Part shown: piece after piece, positions 32,628-42,536 of the stretch
How the letters are laid out: every line of letters starts with the position of its first letter
Position numbering within the stretch: the stretch's first letter is position 1
Assembly: GCA_036401195.1 (NCBI GenBank)
Contig: DASWVQ010000125.1
Coordinates: 105,228-169,227, forward strand
Origin: JACDHQ01 sp036401195
GTDB taxonomy: Bacteria > Gemmatimonadota > Gemmatimonadetes > Gemmatimonadales > Gemmatimonadaceae
Length of the DNA stretch: 64,000 bases
Reading direction: 5' to 3'
Program-made: the position numbers and the translations under genes
The notes under the pieces: generated by a model
Databases searched by the model: none
What the model was told of the DNA's origin: nothing
What the model saw: the letters and a program-made list of their open reading frames with translations, nothing else

Positions 32628-33665
32628 ATGAGCCAGAGTGGGGCGGCCTCCTGCGGGGCTCCCTGTCAGAGGCAGCGCCTGGTCGCCACCGCGATCCTGC
32701 TGCTTCTGATTGCGGGCACCAGCCCCGTCGTCGCGCACCACGTGCCCCTCCCTCTCGATCGTGCGCTGGGCAGGATCGATCACATCGGCGGAGTCTGCGT
32801 GGCGGCGCTCCACCAGATGCTCCTTCCCGTTCACTGGAGCCTTCACGTGCTGCTGGTCGGGGGCCTGGGCTCCGCGGTAGCGGAGCGCATCCGCGCCTGG
32901 CGCCGCCTCCGACGGGCGCTGGCGCCGCTGGCCATCCTTCCGCCGGCCTCTGGCGACCCCATCGTTCGAGCCGCGGTCCTGGCGGGGCTCGATCCAGCCA
33001 GGCTCCGGGTGGTGCGAGGCCTCCCCAACCCCGTGTTCACCGCCGGCTTCGTGAGCCCGCTCGTGTACGTCGCGGAGGAGCTGGCACCGAGGCTGTCGGA
33101 GTCGGAGCTGGTGGCGGTGCTTGCCCACGAGTCGGTGCACGTCTCACGGCGGGACCCGCTCCGGCTGTCGCTGCTGCGCGGCCTGTCCCTCGCGTTTTTC
33201 TGGATTCCGCTGGTCCGTCGCCTCGCGGAGGACTTCGCGGACGATGCGGAGTTGGTGGCCGATGACTTCGCAGCCCGTCAGGCTGGCCAGCTGCGGGTCG
33301 CGGCGGCTCTCGTGTCGCTCTCGTCGTGGCAGGGCGGTGATGTCGACCGGGAACCGCTCGTCGCATTCCGGTCGACCCCGCTCGTCGCCCGGCGCGTGCA
33401 ACGCCTGCTCGGCGAGGGGTGCATGGCGCCCAGTCACGTGACACGGCGAGCCGTGATGGCAGCCGCGATCACGCTTGGCGCCGTGTGGGGGATCGGGCTG
33501 CTCATGGCCCACCCGATGCCGAGCGACCACGGTCGAGGTGTCGTTCACTGCGCGCATCCCACGTCATTGCCGTTTGGCCACTTGTTCTGCAAGGCTCGGC
33601 ACACGGCAGCGGAGCCGTGTCCGCATGCGAGTGGTCGGGCCGCAGGGCTCCTGGCCGGGCGGTAG
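32628..33665 (+). CDS. M56 (BlaR1-like) membrane metalloprotease with a Cys/His-rich tail
   Basis: 345 residues. Membrane segments occur at about residues 18-38, 60-85 and 285-300. The protease motif is HESVH in LAVLAHESVHVSRRDPL (HExxH), with a downstream FADDAELVADDFA helix carrying the third ligand. There is no penicillin-binding sensor domain. The C-terminal 55 residues instead contain HCAHP, GHLFCKARH and CPHAS: three Cys and five His, a likely metal-sensing segment outside the membrane. By analogy with BlaR1/BlaI it could cleave or inactivate the repressor when metal binds. That mechanism is an inference. Confidence 0.82.
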   Translation: MSQSGAASCGAPCQRQRLVATAILLLLIAGTSPVVAHHVPLPLDRALGRIDHIGGVCVAALHQMLLPVHWSLHVLLVGGLGSAVAERIRAWRRLRRALAPLAILPPASGDPIVRAAVLAGLDPARLRVVRGLPNPVFTAGFVSPLVYVAEELAPRLSESELVAVLAHESVHVSRRDPLRLSLLRGLSLAFFWIPLVRRLAEDFADDAELVADDFAARQAGQLRVAAALVSLSSWQGGDVDREPLVAFRSTPLVARRVQRLLGEGCMAPSHVTRRAVMAAAITLGAVWGIGLLMAHPMPSDHGRGVVHCAHPTSLPFGHLFCKARHTAAEPCPHASGRAAGLLAGR

Positions 33666-33708
33666 CGTGCTGGGTCCATCCTTGCGGGCACGTGGCCCCG
33701 CCGCGTAC

Positions 33709-33723
33709 TTTACGCGTCGTAAA
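33709..33723. promoter_or_regulatory. TTTAC-N5-GTAAA dyad (operator A), copCD
   Basis: TTTAC, GCGTC, GTAAA, extended to a perfect 7-bp inverted repeat (CTTTACG, CGT, CGTAAAG), the best of the six. It lies 47 bp before the copCD start. Confidence 0.65.
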
Positions 33724-33770
33724 GCATGCGGTGCCTGGCGGCGCCGCCCCTCCCTCGCTCTGGATCGCCC

Positions 33771-35228
33771 ATGCGCTTCGTTCGCCAGATCGTGCTGCTC
33801 GCTGCCGCAAGTGGGGCCCTGCTCGCGATGCCGCTCGAGCGGGCCTTCGCACATGGACGCCTCAAGGCCTCGACCCCGGCAGCCGGTGCGCACGTTGTTG
33901 CCGCGCCGAGGGTCCTTCATCTCGAGTTCACCGAACGCCCGGAGCTCGCGTTCTCTCGTGTGGAGCTCACCGGCCCGACGGGGGCAGCGGTCGCGCTCGG
34001 GACCCTCCGGGCCGACCCGCAACTGCCCGCCGCCCTGATTGCCCCCGTTGCGGGGACTGCCCTTGGCCCGGGGGTGTACACGGTGCGCTGGCAGATGGCC
34101 GGAGCCGATGGTCACCCGGTCCGCGGCGAGTTCGCCTTTACGGTCGTCGGCTCGGCAGGCGCGGGTTCGGCCATGGGACGAGCCGACTCGGTCGGGGCTG
34201 CGTGCTGCCGGGCCGGGCCCGCCGCCGGTCCGGCGCCACCGGCGGCGCACCACGCGGACGCGCCGGCGATTTTCAATGCCGAATCGCCAGGTTACGTCCT
34301 CCTGCGCTGGCTGAGCTTTCTCGCGCTCGTCCTGCTCCTGGGCGCGGTCACGTTCCCGTTGGTCGTGCTCCCCATCTTTGACCGGTTCGGCAACCGGAAC
34401 CGGCTGCCCGTCTCCCTCGACATCAGGCGTCGCGCGCGCGGCATCGGAACCATCGCGGGCCTTGCGCTGATCGCACTCGCGATCGCGCGGTTGCTGGCAC
34501 AATCCTATGCGTTGCATGGTGCCGCGCACGTGTGGCATTTCGAGCTCGTGCGCGCCATGCTGCTGCAGACCGTCTGGGGCTGGGGGTGGCTGCTGCAAGT
34601 GCTTGGCGCCGTCATCGCGCTGGTTGCGTTTCGCGCCGCGGCACGGCCATCACGGATGGCGTGGGGGCTCGCCGCGGCCGGCGCGCTGATGCTCTCCACC
34701 ACCCCGGCGTTGTCCGGCCACGCGGTCGCCGCGCCTCGACTGAGCGCGATCGCGGTGGTGGTGGACTCCCTCCACGTGATCGGAGCTGGTGGATGGCTGG
34801 GCAGCCTTTTCCTGCTGGTCGCTGCCGCGATTCCGGCCGCCCTCAGCCTGGAGGAGTCGGACCGCGGCGAGACCGTCGCGGATCTCGTCAACGCCTTCTC
34901 GCCCACGGCGCTGGGCTTCGTGGGAGTGCTGGGCGCGACGGGTCTCTTCAGTGCCTGGATTCAGCTCGAGAGCTGGAGCGCGCTGTGGCAGAGTGGGTAC
35001 GGTCGCACCCTCCTCGTCAAGTTGGGTGTGCTCGGGCTCATGGTCGGGACAGGAGCTTTCAACTGGCTACGCGTCCGCCCAGCACTCGGCGACGCCGAGG
35101 GAACCCGGCTGATTCGTCGTACGTCATCAATCGAGATCGTCGTCGGAGTCATCGTCCTCCTGGTCACGGCAGTGCTGGTGGCCACCGCGACGCCGGCTGG
35201 CATGCCCATGGGTGGAATGGCACATTGA
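33771..35228 (+). CDS. copD: CopC-CopD fusion copper protein
   Basis: 485 residues. A signal peptide ends FAHG so that the mature protein starts with the His that coordinates Cu(II) in CopC. The CopC domain covers about residues 25-125 (LKASTPAAGAHV, LEFTERPELAFS, GADGHPVRGEFAF with the second His ligand). A linker rich in Ala and His (CCRAGPAAGP, HHADAP) leads to a CopD membrane domain with about eight helices (YVLLRWLSFLALVLLL, LHVIGAGGWLGSL, LLVKLGVLGLMVG). Such fusions are linked to copper uptake or tolerance, often called YcnJ-like. It follows the best dyad of the set. Confidence 0.9.
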   Translation: MRFVRQIVLLAAASGALLAMPLERAFAHGRLKASTPAAGAHVVAAPRVLHLEFTERPELAFSRVELTGPTGAAVALGTLRADPQLPAALIAPVAGTALGPGVYTVRWQMAGADGHPVRGEFAFTVVGSAGAGSAMGRADSVGAACCRAGPAAGPAPPAAHHADAPAIFNAESPGYVLLRWLSFLALVLLLGAVTFPLVVLPIFDRFGNRNRLPVSLDIRRRARGIGTIAGLALIALAIARLLAQSYALHGAAHVWHFELVRAMLLQTVWGWGWLLQVLGAVIALVAFRAAARPSRMAWGLAAAGALMLSTTPALSGHAVAAPRLSAIAVVVDSLHVIGAGGWLGSLFLLVAAAIPAALSLEESDRGETVADLVNAFSPTALGFVGVLGATGLFSAWIQLESWSALWQSGYGRTLLVKLGVLGLMVGTGAFNWLRVRPALGDAEGTRLIRRTSSIEIVVGVIVLLVTAVLVATATPAGMPMGGMAH

Positions 35229-35453
35229 CGGGAGTGATCTGCTGCCGGGATCGGTCGGCGCACCAAGGTGTCGGGTGTTGTGATCCCGTCCCCCACGTGG
35301 CCGACTGACCGCAGCGAACGCCGGGTTTCCGATGATCGACGCTCAGGTGTCCGGCCCACGACACGAAGGGTCCTTCACGTCCGGACCGGTCCCGCGGCGC
35401 AATTACATCTGGAGGGGTGTTGCCCCAGCTCGCGACGTCCCAGGAGGTGGCTC

Positions 35454-35930
35454 ATGTGTCATCGTTCGCGTTCCATCGCGCCGCCTGGTGTGCGCGTTCG
35501 TCCGTGGCTGCCATGCGTGCTCGCAGGATCGATGTTCCTCGCCGCATGCGCGCGTGCGACCGGCGGGTCGGACGTGCCGGTGCAGAGTGGTACCCTCGCC
35601 TCGCAGGGCTGCGACCAGGCGAGCGCCCGGGTCGCCGCCATGCTCTGGCCCGCCGGCCCCGCGTCCGATCCACGCCTCGAGCGGGCCGACATCGCGCCGT
35701 ATGTAGCAGCGGCTGGGCAGATGCTCGCCGTGTGCACCCCGGTCGCAGTCGCCGCGCATCAGCGTGAACAGGAGCTGGGACTTCTCGCGGCCCAGGACGC
35801 GGTGCGGAAGGAATTGGCGGAGATGGCCGCGCTCGACTCGCGGCGGCTCGCGGAGCTGCTGCCGGTCCATGCGCAACACGTGCGCCGATATCTCAGCTTG
35901 ACCGAGGCATTGCGGGGGAGGTCCCGGTAG
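35454..35930 (+). CDS. lipoprotein of unknown function
   Basis: 158 residues; AGGAGG lies six bases before the start. The signal ends SMFLAACARA, a lipobox with the modified Cys at about residue 32. The mature part has two Cys (GCDQ, AVCTP) and a long helical C-terminus (QREQELGLLAAQDAVRKELAE). I do not recognise a family. The gene stands between copCD and an SRPBCC-fold gene and may form a unit with the latter (28 bp gap). Confidence 0.6.
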   Translation: MCHRSRSIAPPGVRVRPWLPCVLAGSMFLAACARATGGSDVPVQSGTLASQGCDQASARVAAMLWPAGPASDPRLERADIAPYVAAAGQMLAVCTPVAVAAHQREQELGLLAAQDAVRKELAEMAALDSRRLAELLPVHAQHVRRYLSLTEALRGRSR

Positions 35931-35958
35931 GACGCCCGGAATCCTCGAGGAGGACAGG

Positions 35959-36501
35959 ATGACGAATCGAGCGTTCCCACGCCACGCGGAGAGCGTCGTC
36001 GCCGTCGAGGCGCCGCCCGAGCAACTGTTCGAGTTGCTCGACGATCACTCGCGGCTCTCCGCGCACATGACCAGGCGCTCATGGATGATGGGTGGCGGGC
36101 GAATGGTCACCGCGACGGATGAGAGGCACGGTCGCGAGGTCGGATCGCACATCGTCATCTCCGGCCGGGTGTTCGGCGTGCGGCTCGCCCTCGACGAAGT
36201 CGTCGTCGAACGCGAGCGAGCGCGTCGGAAAGTGTGGGAGACGGTTGGCGATCCGCGGCTGCTCGTGATCGGCAGCTATCGGATGGGATTCGAGATCGAC
36301 GCCGACGGGCCGCGCAGCCGGCTGCGCGTGTTCATCGAGTACGCACTCCCGCAGCACGGCGTCTCGCGCCTGCTCGGACGCTTGCTCGGGTCATGGTACG
36401 CACGATGGTGTACGCGGCGAATGACGGCGGACGCCGTACGCATGTTCGGTCCCCGAAGTACCCGTGCAGAGTGGCACGGGGCTTCGGTGTTCGGTGGCTA
36501 G
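35959..36501 (+). CDS. SRPBCC-fold protein
   Basis: 180 residues; GAGGACAGG precedes the ATG. The START/SRPBCC pattern is present: an opening strand ESVVAVEAPPEQLFELLDDH, then a central GREVGSHIVISGRVFG and VWETVGDPRL, and a long C-terminal helix (HGVSRLLGRLLGSWYARW). The fold binds small hydrophobic ligands in its cavity; the ligand here is unknown. No signal peptide is present. Confidence 0.78.
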   Translation: MTNRAFPRHAESVVAVEAPPEQLFELLDDHSRLSAHMTRRSWMMGGGRMVTATDERHGREVGSHIVISGRVFGVRLALDEVVVERERARRKVWETVGDPRLLVIGSYRMGFEIDADGPRSRLRVFIEYALPQHGVSRLLGRLLGSWYARWCTRRMTADAVRMFGPRSTRAEWHGASVFGG

Positions 36502-36625
36502 ACACCTGCTGGTGGGTCTTGGTGGGCTGGTCTAGCTTGTATGTCCCATCCCCTCGAAGGACCAGGGAACTTTCGGAACCCGGCCGTGTAGCCCCCTCGT
36601 GACGCGTCTCCCCACCTAAGCGCGC

Positions 36626-36952
36626 TTGCTCTGGCTGTTCTTTGCTGCCCTGCAGCTCTCGCTGCCGGGTGCTGCCGCCTGGGGTGACGCGCAGATCCAG
36701 GCCGGCGCTCGGGGCCATCCGGCGAGTCACGTCGAGGAACGCACCTCCCCGAATTGCCCCCGGGTGCATACGGATGGCTGCCTGCTCTGCCGGTACCTCG
36801 GCGGTCCTCAGCCTCACGCGGCCGGCAGGGTAGCGCCTCCGGTGGCGAGCGCGCGCGCGTCGGAGTTTCCGCCGCCACGCACGCAGCGGTACAACGTGCT
36901 GAGCCTTTCGCTCGCGCGCTCGCGAGCTCCGCCAGCTCTCCTGCACGCCTGA
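36626..36952 (+). CDS. small secreted Cys-containing protein preceding a TonB receptor
   Basis: 108 residues from a TTG at 36626. The N-terminus is a hydrophobic export signal (LWLFFAALQLSLPGAAAWG). The mature part has NCPRVHTDGCLLCRYLGG, three Cys and a His in 17 residues, and a basic, Pro-rich tail. It lies about 100 bp upstream of the TonB-dependent receptor in the same direction. Small Cys/His proteins of this type in front of metal receptors may catch or hand over a metal. I cannot name a family, and the unusual start lowers confidence. Confidence 0.5.
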   Translation: MLWLFFAALQLSLPGAAAWGDAQIQAGARGHPASHVEERTSPNCPRVHTDGCLLCRYLGGPQPHAAGRVAPPVASARASEFPPPRTQRYNVLSLSLARSRAPPALLHA

Positions 36953-37056
36953 TCCCTCGCCCCGGACCAGGTTTCAGCTCGAATTCCGAGGCACGCGACG
37001 CCGAGTCTGTTCAGGACCGGACCCGTGTCTTCGACTGTCCAGGAGAACCCCCATTC

Positions 37057-39360
37057 ATGCGAACCGTCCTCGCGCGCCGAATCCTCGGCGTGTCCTTCAT
37101 CGTCGCGCCGATCACCTCGGTGGCCGGCTCCGTTCCAATCCCTCGCGATTCCACACGAATCGCGGTCGCCGTTCCACCGATTGCCGGGGTCGTGCGGGAC
37201 ACCAGCGGCGCTCCGCTTCACGACGCCCAGGTGGTTATCGCGGCGCTGAATCGGGTGGTGGTGACGAACGATTCGGGCCGTTTCGTGTTCACCGGTCTGC
37301 CGGCCGGAACTCACCATCTGAGCGCGCTCCTGCTCGGGTACCGGCCAGGGCATGCCGACGTGACGCTTCCGACGACGGGCTCGGCGCCCGTGCAGGTCAC
37401 GATCGTAATGGCGCGAGCCAGCACCGTTCAGCAGCTCTCGGCGATCCAGGTCACGGCAACCCCGATAGGCACGGATCCGCGGGACGTCGCGCAGTCCACC
37501 ACTGAGCTCTCCGAGCGGGCGCTGGCGCGGGGAATCGGCGGCTCCGTCGCCCAGACGCTCGCCCGCGAGCCCGGGATGGCGGTTCGGTTCAATGGACCAG
37601 CCGCGTCCGCCCCCGTCATCCGCGGGCTGTCCGGCGAGCGCGTGCTCGTGCTGCAGGACGGGGAACGGTCGGGCGATCTCGCCTCATCCTCCCCTGATCA
37701 TGCGGTGTCGATCGACCCTCTCACGGCGCAGCGGATCGAGGTCGTGCGCGGCCCGGCTTCGCTGCTCTATGGCAACAACGCCCTCGGTGGTGTGGTAAAC
37801 GTCATCTCGAATGACCTGCCGACCTCCATACCAACTCACATCGAGGGCTACCTCGCTGGTCAGGCGGAGTCTGCCACACCCGGAGGCGGGTCGGCAGTCG
37901 GGCTCACGATGCCGCTTGGGCCGTCGCTCGCGGCGGTACTGAAGGCAACCGGACGCCATACCGAAGACCTGCGGATGGGCGGCGGCGGCTCCCTGGAGAA
38001 CTCCTACAACCAGAACTTCTCCGGAGTGGGCGGGCTGGCATTTGCGCGGGGGGCCGCCTCCGCCGGGCTGCTGTATCGTGGCTACGGCTTCAAGTATGGC
38101 CTTCCATCCGCAGACGGCGAAGGCTCACACATCGAGGGAAACCGGCAGGAGCTGAGTGGGCGGACTGAGATCGGTGCTCCTGTGGGCCCGTTCTCATCCC
38201 TCAAACTCGATGGTGCCGCGCAGTGGTACACACACGATGAGGTGGAGCGCTCGGGTGCACTCGGCACGCGGTTCAATCTCCGTACGCAGTCGCTCGATAT
38301 CCTCGGGAGGACGCAGTTCGGTCGAGTGACCGGCGCGGTGGGCGCATCGGGGCTGTTCCGGCAGTACGAGGCGACCGGCGAAGAGGCACTCACGCCTGCG
38401 GCAAACAGCACAGGAGCGGGCCTTTTCCTGTACCAGGAGGTGCCCCTCCGCACCGCGCCCACGCCGGATAGCCGTGTGCCGCGGCTACAGCTTGGAGGCC
38501 GGTACGACATCTACGACATCGCCTCGAAGACCGGTGCGGAGAAGTTCGGCACAGGCCGCGCCCTTCGCTACTCGAACGTCTCGGGCTCGGTGGGACTCAG
38601 CATTCCGGTCGCCGCGGGTGTCACCGTCGCGGCAAGTGCCGCACGTGCCTTCCGGGCGCCGACGGTCGAGGAACTCTTCTCGAACGCCTTCCATGCGGCG
38701 GTGGGGACCTTCGATCGTGGGAACCCGGAGCTGAAGGTGGAGACGAGCCAGGGGCTCGACGGAATCGTGCGGGTCGAGCGGCGCGGCCTCACCGCCCAGC
38801 TCTCCGCTTACGTGAATCGCGTCAACGACTTCATCACACCAAGCGTGTCAAAGGACACCCTCGTGGAGGGGGAGGGCGGTCCCCGCTCAGTACCCCTCAA
38901 CCACTTCTCACAGGCCGACGCGACGCTCAAGGGCGCGGAGGGACGCGTCGAGGTCGAAGTGCTGCCGCGCATCGTCCTCGGCACGATGGGCGACGTGGTG
39001 CGAGGCGCCTTCCGGAGCGGCGAGCCGCTGCCCTACATGCCGCCTGCACGCCTGGGCGTGCTCGCCCGCTATGACGATGGGCATTGGGCCATCGACGCGG
39101 AGCTGCGTCATGCACTTGCGCAGGTGCGCGTGCCTGTGTCGCTGACGACGAGTGACCCGGCGGGGATGCCCACGTCGGCCTTCGACCTGGTGAACCTCAG
39201 TGCCGGTTATGCCTTCGACCTCGGCGGGCGGCGCCACCTGCTGACGCTTCGTGCAGACAACCTCCTGGACGAGGAGTACCGCGAGGCCACGAGCCGGCTG
39301 AAGAACTTTGCGTCCAACCCGGGACGGAACCTGGCACTCGTCTACCGCGTGACCTTCTGA
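37057..39360 (+). CDS. TonB-dependent receptor, probably for a metal ion
   Basis: 767 residues from the ATG opening RTVLARRILG; the frame is open upstream but without signal. After a signal comes a carboxypeptidase-like regulatory domain (IAGVVRDTSGAPLHDAQVVI, about residues 45-125), then the plug (SAPVIRGLSGERVLVLQDGE, VEVVRGPASLLYGNNALGG) and a 22-strand barrel ending RNLALVYRVTF. The closest type by feel is the ZnuD-like group of small-metal receptors, with His at HHLSALL and in loops, but the ligand cannot be stated. It would take up its ligand across the outer membrane using TonB. A strong hairpin follows the stop. Confidence 0.85.
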   Translation: MRTVLARRILGVSFIVAPITSVAGSVPIPRDSTRIAVAVPPIAGVVRDTSGAPLHDAQVVIAALNRVVVTNDSGRFVFTGLPAGTHHLSALLLGYRPGHADVTLPTTGSAPVQVTIVMARASTVQQLSAIQVTATPIGTDPRDVAQSTTELSERALARGIGGSVAQTLAREPGMAVRFNGPAASAPVIRGLSGERVLVLQDGERSGDLASSSPDHAVSIDPLTAQRIEVVRGPASLLYGNNALGGVVNVISNDLPTSIPTHIEGYLAGQAESATPGGGSAVGLTMPLGPSLAAVLKATGRHTEDLRMGGGGSLENSYNQNFSGVGGLAFARGAASAGLLYRGYGFKYGLPSADGEGSHIEGNRQELSGRTEIGAPVGPFSSLKLDGAAQWYTHDEVERSGALGTRFNLRTQSLDILGRTQFGRVTGAVGASGLFRQYEATGEEALTPAANSTGAGLFLYQEVPLRTAPTPDSRVPRLQLGGRYDIYDIASKTGAEKFGTGRALRYSNVSGSVGLSIPVAAGVTVAASAARAFRAPTVEELFSNAFHAAVGTFDRGNPELKVETSQGLDGIVRVERRGLTAQLSAYVNRVNDFITPSVSKDTLVEGEGGPRSVPLNHFSQADATLKGAEGRVEVEVLPRIVLGTMGDVVRGAFRSGEPLPYMPPARLGVLARYDDGHWAIDAELRHALAQVRVPVSLTTSDPAGMPTSAFDLVNLSAGYAFDLGGRRHLLTLRADNLLDEEYREATSRLKNFASNPGRNLALVYRVTF

Positions 39361-39377
39361 TCCCCTTGCGGCCGGTC

Positions 39378-39400
39378 GGGGGCCGGTGTCACCGGCCCCC
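39378..39400 (+). terminator. GC-rich hairpin after the TonB receptor
   Basis: A perfect 11-bp palindrome around one central base (39378-39388, 39390-39400), 17 bp after the receptor stop. Some central pairs must open to form a loop. No T run. Confidence 0.5.
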
Positions 39401-39500
39401 AACCGGCTGGCACCTGGTTGACCTGCGACACGAGTCCGTCGTCTATCGGGTTGGAAAATCCACCCGACGCTCCAACGGTCCGAGAAAAGGCCCTACGACG

Positions 39501-40805
<1,305 letters not shown>

Positions 40806-40946
40806 CAGGACTTCGGCCTTGACGGATGGGGTGCGCGGCTCTTGCAGGCTCCCCCGACACCACCGATAACGCGGGTCGGTGTCGCCCTTACTGACAGCGG
40901 CAACGCCGCGCCCCATCGTGATCGCATCTCAATCAGGAAGGTGTCC

Positions 40947-42536
40947 ATGCGGTACGGCTCGCGCGTCATCCTGCTGGCCAGCCTCGCCACGGCGGCGGCA
41001 TGCGCTGCTTCGAGCGAGCCGGCAACCTCGGGGCGGGCCGTGGGCGGTGCTCTGCTCGTGGAGAGTGTGGTTCCGGCCGGCGGCACCGTGGGCGTGGACC
41101 CCAACGCTCCTATCACCGTGGTCTTCAACCATCCGATGATGCTCGGCATGGAGGCGCTGGTGATGCTCCACACCGGGAGCGTGACCGGGCCGGCCGTCGC
41201 GGGCAGCGCGACGTGGTCGAGCGATCGCACGCGGCTCACCTTCACACCCGCTGCCCCGCTCGCGCCGCACACGACCTACGTCCTGCATCTCTCGCCCAAT
41301 CTCAAGGACCGCGACGACTCATCCCTCGACTGGGCCACGTGCGCCCGGACCGTCGGGGGCACGGCGGCGACGCCAGGGATGTTCGGCGGCGGGATGATGA
41401 GCGGCGGCATGGGGCCGGGGATGATGGGCTCCGGCTGGCAGGCGGGGTCGGGCGCCTGGGGCTATGGAATGCTCCTGACCTTCACGACCGCGGATTTCGG
41501 GAGGTCGGATGTCCCTGGTGCCGCCCGGCGCTCCGAGGTAGGCGAAGCGAACGCGGAACACCAAGTTGGAGACGCGGAGCTCACGGTTCTCACTGAAACC
41601 GGCCGAAGGCCGATGCCAACAACGCTCGAGAGAGAAGCGAGCTTGTCTGGCGAGGCGTTAGGATTAGAACGTCCGGAGATGATCGCCGCGAATGACCGGA
41701 CGCTTTTCGTGTACGATTTCGGTGATCGCAGGCTGAAAGCCTTCGACTTCCGGGGCCGACTTCGCTGGTCCTTCGGAAGCGCAGAGGCAAATGAGCTGCC
41801 GCTTCCGAGTCCAATGGACATCAAGGTCGCGGATAGTGGATCCGTATTGGTGCTCGAAGGGTCGTCGCGTAAGGTGATTGAACTATCGCCGGACGGTCGG
41901 CTTAGCAGCGTGCGTAGACTGCCGCGGGATTATCGGCGGATCGAACCGGGCGGTAATCACAGCGTCTGGGTGCTCGATCCAATTCTCGGTGGGGAGCTTG
42001 GCTTCTTGATGGACTCGTCAGGGGTGATGAAGCGACGAGCAGGGCCGCCGACCGCCATCGCGAAAGTGGCTCCGATGGCGCGAGGGTCGAGGACAGCAAC
42101 GGCGCCAGGGTCGGACTCGATCTGGATCGCATATGAATTTGGAAGCTCCGTTGCAGTACTGGGATCGCAGGACCGACGAGCAGCGATTGTCAACGTCGGG
42201 ACTGAGCAGCTGCGTTTCCCCAATGTATTGACGTGGAAAGACCCGCAAGGATATTCAGTGCTCAGGGTTGCTCCGGATGCTCCGCCGGCTGCACGATCGA
42301 TAGCAGTATCCGGAGAAGAGGTACTTATTCTTTATCAAGGCAGGTCCTCGTTGAATCGCCGCTTGATCGACGTGTATTCACGTGGCGACGGTAGGTACAA
42401 GGGCACCTACCTGATGCCGTATCCAGTCCACGCGCTAGGAGCGGCCAATCATTCAATAGTGTCGCTTAGGACCAAAGGAGCTGGCATGATTGAATTCTGG
42501 AAGCCAGCTGCGCCGGCTGGCGCTGGACTCCCGTGA
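40947..42536 (+). CDS. chimeric lipoprotein: Ig-like domain joined to a beta-propeller
   Basis: 529 residues. The signal ends ATAAACAASS (a lipobox-like Cys). Residues 30-190 repeat the plan of the protein at 1-375: ITVVFNHPMML, TWSSDRTRLTFTP, and a Gly/Met stretch (MMSGGMGPGMMGSG) ending MLLTFTTADF, where such proteins normally stop. From about residue 195 (base 41515) the chain changes to a six-bladed-propeller-like sequence: MIAANDRTLFVYDFGDRRLK, RWSFGS, LPSPMDIKVADSG. Base composition also drops in GC from this point. It looks as if the front of one gene was joined in frame to the body of another. Function unknown. Confidence 0.7.
   Translation: MRYGSRVILLASLATAAACAASSEPATSGRAVGGALLVESVVPAGGTVGVDPNAPITVVFNHPMMLGMEALVMLHTGSVTGPAVAGSATWSSDRTRLTFTPAAPLAPHTTYVLHLSPNLKDRDDSSLDWATCARTVGGTAATPGMFGGGMMSGGMGPGMMGSGWQAGSGAWGYGMLLTFTTADFGRSDVPGAARRSEVGEANAEHQVGDAELTVLTETGRRPMPTTLEREASLSGEALGLERPEMIAANDRTLFVYDFGDRRLKAFDFRGRLRWSFGSAEANELPLPSPMDIKVADSGSVLVLEGSSRKVIELSPDGRLSSVRRLPRDYRRIEPGGNHSVWVLDPILGGELGFLMDSSGVMKRRAGPPTAIAKVAPMARGSRTATAPGSDSIWIAYEFGSSVAVLGSQDRRAAIVNVGTEQLRFPNVLTWKDPQGYSVLRVAPDAPPAARSIAVSGEEVLILYQGRSSLNRRLIDVYSRGDGRYKGTYLMPYPVHALGAANHSIVSLRTKGAGMIEFWKPAAPAGAGLP

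Noticed and set aside
36754..37056. N-terminal extension of the TonB receptor
   Set aside because: It would bury the signal peptide that begins at 37057 and overlaps the small secreted protein in another frame.
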